The notes under the pieces were generated by a model. That model saw nothing but the letters and a program-made list of their open reading frames with translations, made no database searches and had not been told where the DNA came from. A program made the position numbers and the translations under genes. A stretch of 64,000 nt of DNA from Luteimonas saliphila. GTDB taxonomy: Bacteria; Pseudomonadota; Gammaproteobacteria; Xanthomonadales; Xanthomonadaceae. Positions 1 to 11,546 of the stretch are shown here, one piece after another. The stretch lies in assembly GCF_016774335.1 (NCBI RefSeq), contig NZ_JAETWA010000048.1, positions 124,001 through 188,000 on the forward strand, in the 5' to 3' direction. Every line of letters begins with the position of its first letter. The stretch's first letter is position 1.

Positions 1-1
1 G

Positions 2-781
2 AAGTGCGACTACGACGTCGAGAAGGCGCAGCAGGGCATCGTCTACATCGACGAGATCGACAAGATCTCGCGCAAGAGCGAGAACCCCTCGATCACCCGC
101 GACGTCTCGGGCGAGGGCGTGCAGCAGGCGCTGCTCAAGCTGATCGAGGGCACCACCGCCAGCGTGCCGCCGCAGGGCGGGCGCAAGCATCCGCAGCAGG
201 AATTCCTGCAGGTCGAGACCCGCAACATCCTGTTCATCGTCGGCGGCGCGTTCGCCGGGCTGGACAAGATCATCCAGCAGCGCAGCACCGATGCCAGCGG
301 CATCGGCTTCGGCGCCAAGCTCAAGAGTTCCGAGCGCAAGACCGAGACCGGCAAGGTGCTGGCCCAGGTCGAGCCTGAGGACCTGATCAAGTTCGGTCTG
401 ATCCCCGAGTTCGTCGGCCGGCTGCCGGTGGTCGCCACGCTCGAGGAACTCGACGAGGCGGCGTTGGTGAAGATCCTCACCGAGCCGCGCAACGCGATCA
501 GCAAGCAGTTCCGCAAGCTGTTCGAGATGGAGGGCGTGGAACTCGAGTTCCGCCCCGACGCGCTGAGCGCGATCGCCAAGAAGGCGATCAAGCGCAAGAC
601 CGGGGCGCGCGGCCTGCGCACGATCGTCGAGTCGGTGCTGCTCGACACGATGTACGAACTGCCGTCGCTGGAGAACGTCAGCAAGGTGGTCGTGGACGAA
701 TCGGTGATCGAACACAAGTCCGATCCCTACCTGATCTACCAGACCCCGCCGCCCGCGCAGAAGGTAGCCTCGGCCGAGTAG
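2..781 (+). CDS. clpX: ATP-dependent Clp protease ATP-binding subunit ClpX (3' part)
   Basis: This is the C-terminal 259 residues of ClpX; the 5' end lies before the window. ClpX is the hexameric AAA+ unfoldase that feeds tagged substrates to ClpP in the cytoplasm. Visible family marks are the Walker B region [10 protein letters not shown] near the start, the pore and intersubunit segment ([16 protein letters not shown]), the arginine-bearing EFVGRLPV segment, and the sensor-2 motif [10 protein letters not shown] at about visible residue 200. The zinc-finger domain and Walker A must lie upstream. The frame is open to a TAG at 779-781 and ends in a short acidic tail. The order clpX then lon is usual in gammaproteobacteria. 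Identity is secure; the start cannot be seen. Confidence 0.97.
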   Translation, partial: KCDYDVEKAQQGIVYIDEIDKISRKSENPSITRDVSGEGVQQALLKLIEGTTASVPPQGGRKHPQQEFLQVETRNILFIVGGAFAGLDKIIQQRSTDASGIGFGAKLKSSERKTETGKVLAQVEPEDLIKFGLIPEFVGRLPVVATLEELDEAALVKILTEPRNAISKQFRKLFEMEGVELEFRPDALSAIAKKAIKRKTGARGLRTIVESVLLDTMYELPSLENVSKVVVDESVIEHKSDPYLIYQTPPPAQKVASAE

Positions 782-992
782 GGCGTGCTGGTATGCGGGG
801 GCGCGACCGCCGCCCGTCCGATGCTTCGTCGCCTGAACGCATTGCCTGGCGCCGGGACACGAGCGCCGGCGCCGCGCGCTGCGCGGTCGGGTGTCCCTCC
901 AGGCCTGCCCACGTGCCGGCCGTTCCATTCCGCATCCCTGCCTGGCGGCTGTCGACCGTCCGGCGGCGGGATGCTGCGTTCGTACCCTTGCG

Positions 993-1021
993 CTTGCATC
1001 GTCCGGCGCCGGGCCCCATAA
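993..1021 (+). promoter_or_regulatory. Candidate sigma-32 heat-shock promoter of lon
   Basis: A -35-like CTTGCAT (993-999) is followed after 14 bases by CCCCATAA (1014-1021). The known RpoH consensus is CTTGAAA, 11-16 bases, then CCCCATNT, so the -10 core is exact for six bases and the spacing fits. It lies 60 bases before the preferred lon start, and lon is a classical RpoH gene. No transcript data support it here. Confidence 0.5.
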
Positions 1022-1081
1022 CGGAAGCGTCCTGCGCGGACCACTCCGCGCCTCGCCCCACCGCTTTCCATGGAACCCGCA

Positions 1082-3532
<2,451 letters not shown>

Positions 3533-3739
3533 CCGGTTCACGCCGGGCTCACGAAACGCAATCGTGGGCGGCGGCACCCGGGAATTCGTCGCCACCGCTG
3601 TCGTATTCGGCCGCGGCTCCGCGTAAAATGCGACGGATTCGTGCATTCATCCTCAGACCGGGCGGCGTTGCGGGATTCCCCGTGGACAGGCCTGGTCCCC
3701 AGCAAGGCGGGCCGCGCGCCCGCACACGGAGAGTCCAAC

Positions 3740-4018
3740 ATGCCAGTGAACAAGAGTGAATTGATCGACCAGGTCGCCGACAAGGCGGGTCTGTCCAAGG
3801 CCGACGCGGGCCGCGCGCTCGACGCGATGATCGACGCGGTGACCGCGGCGCTCAAGCGCGGCGACGCCGTCAACCTGATCGGCTTCGGTTCGTTCTCGGT
3901 CAAGGCGCGCGCGGCCCGTACCGGCCTGAACCCGCGCACCAAGGAGCCGCTGCAGATCCCGGCGTCGAACAACCCGGTGTTCAAGGCTGGCAAGGCACTT
4001 AAGGATGCGGTAAACTGA
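3740..4018 (+). CDS. hupB: DNA-binding protein HU-beta
   Basis: A 92-residue nucleoid protein that bends DNA as a dimer. It begins [17 protein letters not shown], carries the HU core [18 protein letters not shown] with the conserved proline of the DNA-gripping arm, and ends at the usual family length. The ATG at 3740 follows GGAGAG (3728-3733) at good spacing; upstream in-frame codons are not needed. The position just after lon is conserved in many gammaproteobacteria. A TAAAAT at 3624-3629 could be a -10 element for its own promoter in the 207-base gap, but no convincing -35 was seen. Confidence 0.97.
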   Translation: MPVNKSELIDQVADKAGLSKADAGRALDAMIDAVTAALKRGDAVNLIGFGSFSVKARAARTGLNPRTKEPLQIPASNNPVFKAGKALKDAVN

Positions 4019-4039
4019 GCGGCTCCTGAGTTCCCTAGC

Positions 4040-4114
4040 GGGTGCTTAGCTCAGCGGTAGAGCGTCTCCTTTACACGGAGAGGGTCGGGGGTTCGAAACC
4101 CTCAGCACCCACCA
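4040..4114 (+). tRNA. tRNA-Val (anticodon TAC)
   Basis: A complete cloverleaf: acceptor GGGTGCT pairs with AGCACCC, the D arm has GCTCAGCGGTAGAGC, the anticodon stem TCTCC/GGAGA encloses TTTACAC giving anticodon TAC, and the T arm contains GGTTCGAAACC. The CCA end is encoded. It begins 22 bases after hupB. Confidence 0.97.
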
Positions 4115-4153
4115 TCAGGGGGGCGCTGGAACCGCGAACAGGTTTCAAGGCGC

Positions 4154-4230
4154 GGAGCGGTAGTTCAGTTGGTTAGAATGCTGGCCTGTCACGCCGGAGG
4201 TCGCGGGTTCGAGTCCCGTCCGCTCCGCCA
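4154..4230 (+). tRNA. tRNA-Asp (anticodon GTC)
   Basis: A complete cloverleaf: acceptor GGAGCGG pairs with CCGCTCC, the D arm is GTTCAGTTGGTTAGAAT, the anticodon loop CTGTCAC gives GTC, and the T arm has GGTTCGAGTCC. CCA is encoded. It lies 39 bases after tRNA-Val and probably shares its transcript. Confidence 0.97.
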
Positions 4231-4242
4231 TCGATTACGAAG

Positions 4243-4268
4243 AACCCCGCAGCGATGCGGGGTTTTTT
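4243..4268 (+). terminator. Intrinsic terminator of the tRNA operon
   Basis: AACCCCGC and GCGGGGTT form a perfect 8-bp stem with a six-base loop, and the distal arm runs into six T residues. It follows tRNA-Asp by 12 bases, as expected for the end of the hupB/tRNA transcript. The following 284 bases before ppiD are GC-rich with no recognised element. Confidence 0.9.
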
Positions 4269-4552
4269 GTTGGATCGCTGCCTGCGCGGGTCGCTGCGGT
4301 TTCGGGCGCGATGTCCGGCACCGACCGGCGTGCCCGGCGCACAGGCGGGGATGCCGGCGGCCGCCGTGCCACGGCCGGCAGCGCGCCCGCCACCGCGTCG
4401 CGTCGGACGCCACGCGGCTGCACGGACAGCGGTTCGCCAGCCCGCCACCCGCCCGCCGGGCGAGGCCCGGCCGCACCCCGCGCCGGTTATCTCGCGCCCA
4501 GCGGCGGCCGTGCGGTTAAACTGTGCGGCTACGTCCCGAGCCGCCTTCCCCG

Positions 4553-6529
4553 ATGCTGCAGACCCTTCGAGAAAAGATGACCGGCTGGATCGCGATCGTC
4601 GTCGTCGCGCTCCTCGCCATCCCGTTCGCCTTCTTCGGCATGGAGCAGTACCTGTTCCAGAGCGGGTCCAACTTTGCCGCGAAGGTGGAGGTGCAGCCAT
4701 CGTGGTGGCGCTCCGCGCCCGACTGGTGGCTGGTGCGCAAGTTCGCATGGGAGTCCGCGGAAGTGACTCCGGAAGAGTTCCGCGACGCGTTCGAAGCCGA
4801 ACGCCAGCGGCGCCGGCAACTGGAAGGCGAACGGTTCGACGCGCGCGCCTTCGAATCCCCGGACACCAAGCGCGAGGTGCTCGAGGCGCTGGTCGATCGC
4901 AAGGTGCTGCAGCTCGCCGCCAAGCGCGACGGCATGGTCGTCGGCGACACCCGGGTGCGCGAGGCGATCGACGGCATCCAGGCGTTCCAGGTGGACGGCG
5001 CGTTCGACCAGCAGCGCTATCTGCTGACGCTGCAGTCGCAGGGCTACACGCCGCAGGGATTCCAGGAAATGGTCCGCGACGACCTGCAGGCGTCGCTGCT
5101 CGGCGGCCAGGTCGCGCGCTCGGCGTTCACCACGCAGGGCGAGACCGAACGGATGATGCAACTGCTCGGCGAACGCCGCGACGTGTCGTTCGTGGTGTTG
5201 CCCGCGCCGGCACCGGACAGCGGCGCCGTCAGCGCCGGCGAAATCCAGGCCTGGTACGACGCCCATATTGGCGAGTACCGCGCGCCCGAGCGGGTCACGC
5301 TCGAATACGTGGAGATCGACGGCAATGCCCTGCCGGCGACGCCGGCGCCCGACGAGGCCGCCCTGCGCCAGCGCTACGAGCAGGAGAAGGCGCGTTTCGT
5401 CGAGCCGGAGCAACGGCTGGTTTCGCACATCCTGGTACCGGTCGAGGCGGGTGCGGACGAAGCCGCGCAGAAGGCTGCCGAGGCCAGGGCCCGGGAGATC
5501 GCGCAGCAGGCACGCGAACCCGGTGCGGATTTCGCGGCGCTGGCCAGGGCCAACCCCGGCGATCCCGGTTCCGCCGCCAACGGTGGCGACTTGGGGTGGA
5601 TCCGCCAGGACGGCAGCATGGTCGAACCGTTCGAGAACGCGGTGTTCGCGGCGCAGGCGGACAGCATCAGCGATCCGGTCCGCAGCCCGTTCGGCTGGCA
5701 CGTGATCCAACTGCGCGAGATCCGGAGCGGGCAGCAGGTGTCGTTCGACGAAGTCCGCGAGACCCTGGCGCAGGAACAGGCACAGGCGGACCGCGAGCGC
5801 GCGTTCAACGATCTGGTGGGCAGCTTCGTCGACGAGGTGTACCGCAACCCGACGGAACTGACGGCGGCGGCGAAGCAGGCCAATCTCGAGGTCCGCACTG
5901 CCGGCCCGATCGCGCGTGGCGAAGGCGAAGGCGCGATCGCCATGCCGGCGGTTCAGCGCGCCGCGTTCTCCGACAGTCTGGTGCAGGACGGGACGGTGAG
6001 CGACCCGATCGAGATCGCGCCGGACCGCAACGTGTTGATCCGCGTGACCCACCACGAGCCCGAACGCGCGCTCACGGTGAACGAGGCGCGCGAGCGGATC
6101 GTGGCCGCGATCCGCGCCGATCGTGCCCGCAAGCGGGTGGAGGCCGAAGCCGACGCGCTGGTGGAACAGCTCGCCGGTGGCGAGAGCCTGCAGGCGCTGA
6201 CGGATGCGCGTTCGCTGCAGCGACAGAACATGCTCGGCGTCCCGCGCGGCGCGCCGGTGCCGGACGCCGCGGCGGCCGAAGCGTATTTCCGCGTACCGGT
6301 GCCGACCGAGGGCAAGGTGTCGCCGGGCAAGGCGGTGCTGCCCGACGGCAGCGTGGTGGTGTTCACGGTCGACAAGGTCACGCCGGGCGACGCCAGCGAG
6401 GCGGCGGAGGAGGAGCGCGACATGTTCCGGCAGCAGATGGCGGCGCTGGTGGGTCGCGAGGACGCCGATACCCTGCTGCGCGCGCTGCGCCGGCAGATGA
6501 AGGTCACCGTGGTGGAATCGAACCTGTAG
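4553..6529 (+). CDS. ppiD: Peptidyl-prolyl cis-trans isomerase D (PpiD/SurA-type periplasmic chaperone)
   Basis: A 658-residue inner-membrane-anchored folding factor that handles outer-membrane and periplasmic proteins emerging from the Sec translocon. One N-terminal membrane segment (residues about 9-28, MTGWIAIVVVALLAIPFAFF) is followed by a SurA-N-like chaperone region and a single parvulin domain at about 285-385, marked by RLVSHILVPV, NGGDLGWI and SPFGWHVIQL. The ATG at 4553 puts the anchor at the N terminus; a GTG at 4523 would add ten residues before it. The place after hupB matches the usual hupB-ppiD order. It is convergent with fabI, with a bidirectional terminator between them. Confidence 0.94.
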   Translation: MLQTLREKMTGWIAIVVVALLAIPFAFFGMEQYLFQSGSNFAAKVEVQPSWWRSAPDWWLVRKFAWESAEVTPEEFRDAFEAERQRRRQLEGERFDARAFESPDTKREVLEALVDRKVLQLAAKRDGMVVGDTRVREAIDGIQAFQVDGAFDQQRYLLTLQSQGYTPQGFQEMVRDDLQASLLGGQVARSAFTTQGETERMMQLLGERRDVSFVVLPAPAPDSGAVSAGEIQAWYDAHIGEYRAPERVTLEYVEIDGNALPATPAPDEAALRQRYEQEKARFVEPEQRLVSHILVPVEAGADEAAQKAAEARAREIAQQAREPGADFAALARANPGDPGSAANGGDLGWIRQDGSMVEPFENAVFAAQADSISDPVRSPFGWHVIQLREIRSGQQVSFDEVRETLAQEQAQADRERAFNDLVGSFVDEVYRNPTELTAAAKQANLEVRTAGPIARGEGEGAIAMPAVQRAAFSDSLVQDGTVSDPIEIAPDRNVLIRVTHHEPERALTVNEARERIVAAIRADRARKRVEAEADALVEQLAGGESLQALTDARSLQRQNMLGVPRGAPVPDAAAAEAYFRVPVPTEGKVSPGKAVLPDGSVVVFTVDKVTPGDASEAAEEERDMFRQQMAALVGREDADTLLRALRRQMKVTVVESNL

Positions 6530-6557
6530 TTCCGCCGGGGTTCCGGAAAGGAAAAAA

Positions 6558-6581
6558 AAAGCCCGGCGATCGCCGGGCTTT
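6558..6581. terminator. Bidirectional intrinsic terminator between ppiD and fabI
   Basis: A perfect 24-base palindrome, with arms AAAGCCCGGCG and CGCCGGGCTTT around AT, is preceded by a run of A residues (6552-6560). It can terminate ppiD on the plus strand and, with the A run read as U on the other strand, fabI on the minus strand. Confidence 0.88.
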
Positions 6582-6610
6582 CTCTATGCGCGTGGCGCTC
6601 AGTCGATGGC

Positions 6611-7408
6611 TTACTCGCCCTCGTCCAGCCCGGTCATGCCGAGGATGTTGTAGCCGCCGTCGACGTAGGTGATCTCGCCGGTGATGCCGGAGGCGAGGTC
6701 CGAACACAGGAACGCCGCCGCATTGCCGACGTCCTCGATCGTCACCGTGCGGCGGATCGGCGAATTGGCCTCCACGTGTCCGAGGATCTTGCGGAAACCG
6801 CCGATCCCCGCCGCGGCCAGGGTCTTGATCGGCCCGGCCGAGATCGCGTTGACGCGGATGCCCTCCGGTCCGAGGTTGAGCGCGAGGTAGCGCACGCTGG
6901 CCTCGAGCGCGGCCTTGGCCACGCCCATGACGTTGTAGCTCTGCAACGCGCGTTCGGCGCCGAGGTAGCTCAGGGTCAGGATCGCCCCTTGGCGGCCCTG
7001 CATCAGCGGGCGCGCGCCCTTGGCCAGGGCCGACAGCGAATACGCCGAGATGTCGTGGGCCATCGCGAAGTTCTCGCGGGTCAGGCCATCGAGGAAGCCG
7101 CCGGCGATCGCCTCGCGCGGCGCGTAGGCGATGGCGTGCACGAGGATGTCGAAGCCGTCCGGCCAGTGCCCGGCGAGCGAGTCGAACAGCGCGGCGATCT
7201 GCGCGTCGTCGGTGACGTCCAGCGGATACGACGGCCCGCCACCGAGCCTGGCGGCGACGTCCTCCACGCGCGACTGCAGTTTTTCGTTCTGGTAGCTGAA
7301 GGCGAGCTCGGCGCCCTCGCGATGCATGGCCTCGGCGATGCCGTTGGCGATCGAGCGCTGGCTGGCGATGCCGGTGATGAATGCGCGCTTGCCTTGCAGG
7401 AAACCCAT
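6611..7408 (-). CDS. fabI: Enoyl-[acyl-carrier-protein] reductase (NADH), FabI
   Basis: The last step of each fatty-acid elongation cycle: reduction of trans-2-enoyl-ACP. The 265-residue short-chain dehydrogenase-type protein has the FabI-style cofactor segment [13 protein letters not shown] near the N terminus, the active-site signature [12 protein letters not shown] with Tyr and Lys spaced as in FabI, and the AGPIKTLAA substrate-loop motif found in triclosan-sensitive enzymes. Length and C terminus (GGYNILGM) are normal. It is the first minus-strand gene before the terminator and is separated by 26 bases from the transglycosylase gene upstream of it. Confidence 0.96.
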   Translation of the reverse strand: MGFLQGKRAFITGIASQRSIANGIAEAMHREGAELAFSYQNEKLQSRVEDVAARLGGGPSYPLDVTDDAQIAALFDSLAGHWPDGFDILVHAIAYAPREAIAGGFLDGLTRENFAMAHDISAYSLSALAKGARPLMQGRQGAILTLSYLGAERALQSYNVMGVAKAALEASVRYLALNLGPEGIRVNAISAGPIKTLAAAGIGGFRKILGHVEANSPIRRTVTIEDVGNAAAFLCSDLASGITGEITYVDGGYNILGMTGLDEGE

Positions 7409-7434
7409 GGATGACTCGCGGTGTGGACCGGCCG

Positions 7435-8742
7435 CTATTCTGCCACGGCGGTCGCGGCGGCCCCCACGGCGGCGTCGATCGCCAGCACCGTGCCAGGGCG
7501 CAGCACGCTGCGGGCATCCAGTCCGTTGCGCGCGAGCAGCTCGCCCGGCGTGATGCCGTAACGGCCGGCGATGCGCCAGGCCGAATCGCCGCGGACGACG
7601 GTATGCGTGCGTGCCGGCGGTGGATCGACGTGGGCCGAGGCATCGGCCATGGCGTCGGGAAATTCTCCCGGGGCCGCGGCGCCGGGCGCGGGTGAAGCGA
7701 TGGCCCGGGCGGAGGACGGACCGGCGGCGACCAGAGCCGTCGAGGACGCCGAGGGCAGCAGCACGCGCGGCTTGCCGCCGCCGCGCACGACCCTGCCGTC
7801 GCCGAACACCGGGTTCAGGCGACGCAGCTGCGCGACGTCGGCGCCGTGCTGGTCGGCGAGCGTGTCCAGGGTGGCGATGTGCGTGGGAACCTCGGCTGCG
7901 GTCAGCACCGGCACCGGGCGGTCCAGCGACGCCAGCCAGGCGTCGCGATCCTCGGCTTCCTCCAGGATGCACGACAGCGCGTGCAGCTTGCGCACATAGG
8001 CGTGCGTGATCGCGGGCATCGGCAACGTCGACGGGTCCGCATCGGCGGGACGCTGGCCGGCGCGCCGGAGCGCCCCCAGCAGCCGGTACTCGCCGGCGTT
8101 GTAGGCCATCACCGCCAGCCGCCAGTCGCCGGCGAACATGCCGTGCAGGGTCTTGAGGTAGCGCACCGCGGCGTCGGTGGAATCGATCGGCGACAGGCGC
8201 CCGTCGTAGCCCGGGCGCACGGCCACCTTGTGATTGCGCGCGGTCAGGGCGATGAACTGCCACAGACCGGCCGGACCCTGCGGTGAACGCGCACCGGGCT
8301 TGTAACCGCTCTCGACGAACGGGATCAACGCGAACTCGGTCGGCAGTTGGGCCTCGCGCAGGCGGTCGACCACGTAGCCGAACAACGGCAGCACGTCGCT
8401 GCGCGGGGAGGCCAGCTGGCCGGGTGCCTGGGCGAAATGCTGGCGCCAGCGGCTGCTCGCCCCGGGTTCACACACCGGGTCGGCGAGCCCCGCGCGGAAA
8501 TCGCGGTAGATATCGAGGCCGCTGCGGGTGGTCGCGGCCAGAGCCGGCGGTGGTGCGGCGGCAGGCCCGGGCGGCGGCCCGTCCGCATCGACGAGAGTGC
8601 CCGCCACGGTCCCGGAAGCGGGGGGAGGGGCGGTGTCCGTCGTGGCGGGGGGGGCGTGGGTCGGGGCATCGTCGTCGGCCCGGGCCGGGCCGGCCAGCGC
8701 GCACAGCAGCGCCAGCCCGCCGGCGATCGCGCGCGCGCTCAT
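7435..8742 (-). CDS. Lytic murein transglycosylase with C-terminal LysM (MltD-like)
   Basis: A 435-residue secreted murein hydrolase that cleaves between MurNAc and GlcNAc. It has a signal peptide ([22 protein letters not shown]), a Pro/Ala-rich linker, an SLT domain at about 110-240 with the catalytic glutamate in [10 protein letters not shown], the QGPAGLWQF motif and MAYNAGEYR, then one LysM peptidoglycan-binding repeat at about 380-425 ([15 protein letters not shown]). E. coli MltD carries two LysM repeats, so this is a shorter form. No lipobox is seen, so it is probably soluble in the periplasm. Its start overlaps the gloB stop by four bases, so the two are translationally linked. Confidence 0.9.
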   Translation of the reverse strand: MSARAIAGGLALLCALAGPARADDDAPTHAPPATTDTAPPPASGTVAGTLVDADGPPPGPAAAPPPALAATTRSGLDIYRDFRAGLADPVCEPGASSRWRQHFAQAPGQLASPRSDVLPLFGYVVDRLREAQLPTEFALIPFVESGYKPGARSPQGPAGLWQFIALTARNHKVAVRPGYDGRLSPIDSTDAAVRYLKTLHGMFAGDWRLAVMAYNAGEYRLLGALRRAGQRPADADPSTLPMPAITHAYVRKLHALSCILEEAEDRDAWLASLDRPVPVLTAAEVPTHIATLDTLADQHGADVAQLRRLNPVFGDGRVVRGGGKPRVLLPSASSTALVAAGPSSARAIASPAPGAAAPGEFPDAMADASAHVDPPPARTHTVVRGDSAWRIAGRYGITPGELLARNGLDARSVLRPGTVLAIDAAVGAAATAVAE

Positions 8743-9503
8743 GCGCGGAAGCCGTCCTTCCAGCGCCGCAGTTCGGCGAAGGCTTCGATCCGGTCGCCCG
8801 CGGCGGCGGGCAGGCGCGCGGCCACGGCCGCGCGCACCGCGGACGCGTCGATCCGCAGGAACGGGTTGCAGTCGCGCTCCTCGCCGAGGGTCGTGGGCAG
8901 GGTGGGGAGTCCTTGGTCGCGCATCGTGGTGGCCTGTGCATGGCGGCGCCGCAGCGTCGCGTTGTCGGGGTCGACCACGCGCGCGAAGGCGGCGTTGGCC
9001 AGCGTGTACTCATGCCCGCAGCAGACACGGGTCGCATCGGGCAGGGCGGCCAGCCGGTCGAGGGAGCCGAGCATGTCGCGGGGCGTACCTTCGAACAGGC
9101 GACCACAGCCGAGGCTGAACAGGGTATCGCCGCAGAACAAGAGGTCGTGCCCATGGAATGCGATGTGGCTCACGGTATGGCCCGGAACGGACAGCACCCG
9201 GAAGCGCCACGGGCCGGCCTCGACCAGATCGCCGTCCCCGACGCGATGGATCGGGGCCGGGAGCCGCGGGTCCGCCGGGCCGTAGACCGGGACCCCGGGC
9301 CACCTGTCGCGCAGAGCGCCGATCCCGCCGACATGGTCGTCGTGATGATGGGTCAGCAGGATCGCCAGCGGCGCGGCCGCCCCCTCGGCGGCGGCCAGTA
9401 CCGGCGCGGCTTCACCGGGATCGACCGCCAGCCAACGGCCCTCGGCATCGGCCAGTCGCCAGATGTAGTTGTCCGTCAGCGCGGGTAGGGCGCTCAGTCG
9501 CAT
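8739..9503 (-). CDS. gloB: Hydroxyacylglutathione hydrolase (glyoxalase II)
   Basis: It hydrolyses S-D-lactoylglutathione to D-lactate and glutathione, completing methylglyoxal detoxification in the cytoplasm. The 254-residue metallo-beta-lactamase fold protein shows the binuclear metal motif THHHDDH at about residue 55, further metal ligands in VPGHTVSHIAFH and FCGDTLFSLGCGR, and the glyoxalase II C-terminal domain with CGHEYTLANAAFA. The ATG at 9503 gives the usual MRLSALPALTDNYIW start. It is divergent from the methyltransferase gene with only 30 bases between starts, and shares a four-base overlap with the transglycosylase gene downstream. Confidence 0.95.
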   Translation of the reverse strand: MRLSALPALTDNYIWRLADAEGRWLAVDPGEAAPVLAAAEGAAAPLAILLTHHHDDHVGGIGALRDRWPGVPVYGPADPRLPAPIHRVGDGDLVEAGPWRFRVLSVPGHTVSHIAFHGHDLLFCGDTLFSLGCGRLFEGTPRDMLGSLDRLAALPDATRVCCGHEYTLANAAFARVVDPDNATLRRRHAQATTMRDQGLPTLPTTLGEERDCNPFLRIDASAVRAAVAARLPAAAGDRIEAFAELRRWKDGFRA

Positions 9504-9533
9504 CTTCAGGGGCGTGCCCGGGCTGCCTATAGA

Positions 9534-10208
9534 ATGGCGACCATGCCCCCCTCGCACCCGGCCCGTCAAACGGGCCCCGTCCTCCACGACTGGTTCCTGT
9601 CCGATGCCGGGCGGGCGGTGCTGGCGAGCGAGGAGGAAACGGTGGCGCACGCCCTGTCCGACCGCCCCGGCCTGCCGTGGCTGTGGTGCGGACCGGCGTC
9701 GCGCGCCGTCCCCGACGGCGGCGGACGAGGCGTGTCCCTGCAGCCCGACGGGAGCGGCCGATGGAGCGGCCCGATCGCCTGCGGCCTGCCGTTGCCGTTG
9801 CCGAGCGAGTCGTTCGGCGTGGTCGTGCTGCAGCACGTGGCGCGGCCTTCCGGCGAATACGGCCCGGCCCTGCTCCAGGAAGCCGAGCGCCTGCTGGTGC
9901 ACGGCGGGCACCTGTGGTTGTTCGTGCTCAACCCGCTGGCGCCGTACCGCTGGCGATGGCGGGGCACCGGGGTCATCGCTTCGGAACCGTTGTCCTGGCG
10001 CCGGCGGCTGCGCAGCGCCGGCCTGGTGCCGGACGCGGTGTCGCAGGGACTGGGGCCGGTCTGGTCGGTGCAGGCGTCGGTGGGGTTGCAGCAGGGCGCC
10101 GGGCTGCGCGCGGCCTACCTGCTGCGCGCCGAGAAGCGGACGATGCCGCTGACCCCGGTGCGGCAGCGACGCGTGATGCAACTGCCCCAGGGCGCCTCGG
10201 CGGCATGA
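9534..10208 (+). CDS. Class I SAM-dependent methyltransferase-like protein
   Basis: A 224-residue protein of the kind found beside gloB and rnhA in many proteobacteria. The fold signature is weak but readable: a motif-I-like [17 protein letters not shown] at the position of the post-II strand, and [18 protein letters not shown] like motif III of BioC/UbiE-type methyltransferases. The glycine loop is degenerate, so catalytic activity is uncertain and no substrate can be named. ATG at 9534 is used; a second ATG at 9543 is possible. Its stop overlaps the rnhA start in ATGA, so expression is coupled. Confidence 0.75.
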   Translation: MATMPPSHPARQTGPVLHDWFLSDAGRAVLASEEETVAHALSDRPGLPWLWCGPASRAVPDGGGRGVSLQPDGSGRWSGPIACGLPLPLPSESFGVVVLQHVARPSGEYGPALLQEAERLLVHGGHLWLFVLNPLAPYRWRWRGTGVIASEPLSWRRRLRSAGLVPDAVSQGLGPVWSVQASVGLQQGAGLRAAYLLRAEKRTMPLTPVRQRRVMQLPQGASAA

Positions 10209-10654
10209 GCGGGGTCGGCATCCACACCGATGGCGCCTGCCTCGGCAACCCAGGTCCAGGCGGCTGGGCCGCCCTGCTGCGCTACGGCGAGCAGGAGCGC
10301 ACCCTGGTCGGCGGCGAGCCGCTGACCACCAACAACCGCATGGAACTGATGGCGGCGATCGTCGCGCTCGAGACGCTGTCGCGCCCTTGCGAAGTGGTAC
10401 TGCACACCGATTCGCAGTACGTGCGGCAGGGCATCACCGAATGGATGCCGAACTGGGTGCGGCGCAACTGGAAGACCGCCGGCGGCGACCCTGTGAAGAA
10501 CCGCGACCTCTGGGAACGCCTCTACGCCGCCAGCCGGCGCCACGAGATCGACTGGCGCTGGGTGAAGGGGCATTCCGGCGATCCGGACAACGAGCGCGTC
10601 GACGTGCTGGCGCGCGACGAGGCGATCCGCCAGCGGGCCGGAGCGGTGGCTTGA
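10205..10654 (+). CDS. rnhA: Ribonuclease HI
   Basis: It cuts the RNA strand of RNA-DNA hybrids during replication and R-loop removal. At 149 residues it is family-sized. The four carboxylates are in place: Asp in [15 protein letters not shown], Glu in NNRMELMAA, Asp in HTDSQYV and Asp in NERVDVLA. The basic handle region ([11 protein letters not shown]) is present. The start is fixed by the ATGA overlap with the preceding methyltransferase gene. An epsilon-type exonuclease gene follows, a pairing (rnhA-dnaQ) common in gammaproteobacteria, though here 142 bases with a heptamer repeat lie between. Confidence 0.96.
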   Translation: MSGVGIHTDGACLGNPGPGGWAALLRYGEQERTLVGGEPLTTNNRMELMAAIVALETLSRPCEVVLHTDSQYVRQGITEWMPNWVRRNWKTAGGDPVKNRDLWERLYAASRRHEIDWRWVKGHSGDPDNERVDVLARDEAIRQRAGAVA

Positions 10655-10743
10655 TCCGCCGTCAACCTTTGCCGGTGGCGGAGCGGCGCGGCGATCGGGC
10701 CGGACCAGGGTCCGCGCACTGAGCTCACGTTCCGAGCTTCGAC

Positions 10744-10785
10744 TCCCGAATCCCGAATCCCGAATCCCGAATCCCGAATCCCGAA
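10744..10785 (+). repeat. Six perfect tandem copies of the heptamer TCCCGAA
   Basis: The unit TCCCGAA is repeated six times without a mismatch at 10744-10785 and ends 11 bases before the dnaQ start codon. The unit is not a multiple of three. It occupies the place where a Shine-Dalgarno sequence would be expected. Similar GGGATTC-type heptamer arrays are common in Xanthomonadaceae intergenic DNA (from memory). Confidence 0.95.
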
Positions 10786-10796
10786 TCCCCGCCCCT

Positions 10797-11531
10797 ATGC
10801 GCCACATCATCCTCGACACCGAAACCACCGGCCTGGAATGGAAGAAGGGCAACCGCGTGGTCGAGATCGGCTGCGTGGAGCTGGTCGAACGCCGCCCTAC
10901 CGGCCGCACCTTCCACAAGTACCTCAATCCCGAGCGCGAGTTCGAGCCGGGTGCGCAGGAGGTCACCGGCCTGACGCTGGAATTCCTCGCCGACAAGCCG
11001 AAATTCGCCGAGATCGCCGACGAGTTCCTCGCCTTCGTCGACGGCGCGGAGGTGGTGGCCCACAACGCCGCGTTCGACATGGGCTTCCTCGAACACGAGC
11101 TGTCGCGGCTGGGCGGCGGCTACGGCCGGCTGTGCGACCGGGTCACCGTGCAGGACTCGCTGGCGCTGGCGCGGCAGCGCTATCCGGGCCAGCGCAACTC
11201 GCTGGACGCGCTGTGCCGGCGGCTCGGCGTCGACAACTCGCACCGCCAGCTGCACGGCGCATTGCTCGACGCGCAACTGCTGGCCGAGGCCTGGCTGGCG
11301 CTCACCGCCGGCCAGGGCGAGATCGGCTTCGCCAGCAGCGAACCCTCGTCTTCGCCGCGCGCGGGCCAGGCGGCCGTCGCGCTTGCCGTGAGCGGGCCCC
11401 GTCCGTCGATCGTGGTGCCGGACGAAGACCTCGCCCTGCACCAGGCGAGGGTGGAGGCGATCCGGAAGAAGGCGGGCCGTTGCGTCTGGGACGCCCCTGA
11501 ACCGGCGATGGCGCAAGCCGCGACCGGCTGA
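10797..11531 (+). CDS. dnaQ: DNA polymerase III epsilon subunit (3'-5' exonuclease, DnaQ)
   Basis: The proofreading exonuclease of the replicative polymerase. The 244-residue protein starts MRHIILDTETTG (Exo I, with the DxE pair), has NAAFDMGF (Exo II) and HGALLDAQLLAEAW (Exo III with His and Asp of the DnaQ-H subclass), then a C-terminal extension after about residue 185 that would hold the polymerase-binding peptide. The ATG at 10797 is fixed by the start of Exo I. No Shine-Dalgarno is visible because the leader consists of the heptamer array and CCCCGCCCCT. It is convergent with the phosphatase gene, 15 bases apart. Confidence 0.94.
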   Translation: MRHIILDTETTGLEWKKGNRVVEIGCVELVERRPTGRTFHKYLNPEREFEPGAQEVTGLTLEFLADKPKFAEIADEFLAFVDGAEVVAHNAAFDMGFLEHELSRLGGGYGRLCDRVTVQDSLALARQRYPGQRNSLDALCRRLGVDNSHRQLHGALLDAQLLAEAWLALTAGQGEIGFASSEPSSSPRAGQAAVALAVSGPRPSIVVPDEDLALHQARVEAIRKKAGRCVWDAPEPAMAQAATG

Positions 11532-11546
11532 GAAGACGCGCCGCGG

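Noticed and set aside
1070..1081. Upstream in-frame ATG for lon
   Set aside because: It would leave the GGA ribosome-site candidate inside the coding region; the start at 1082 has better spacing and fits family N termini.
10744..10785. Possible CRISPR array
   Set aside because: Seven-base units without spacers and no cas genes; a simple tandem repeat.
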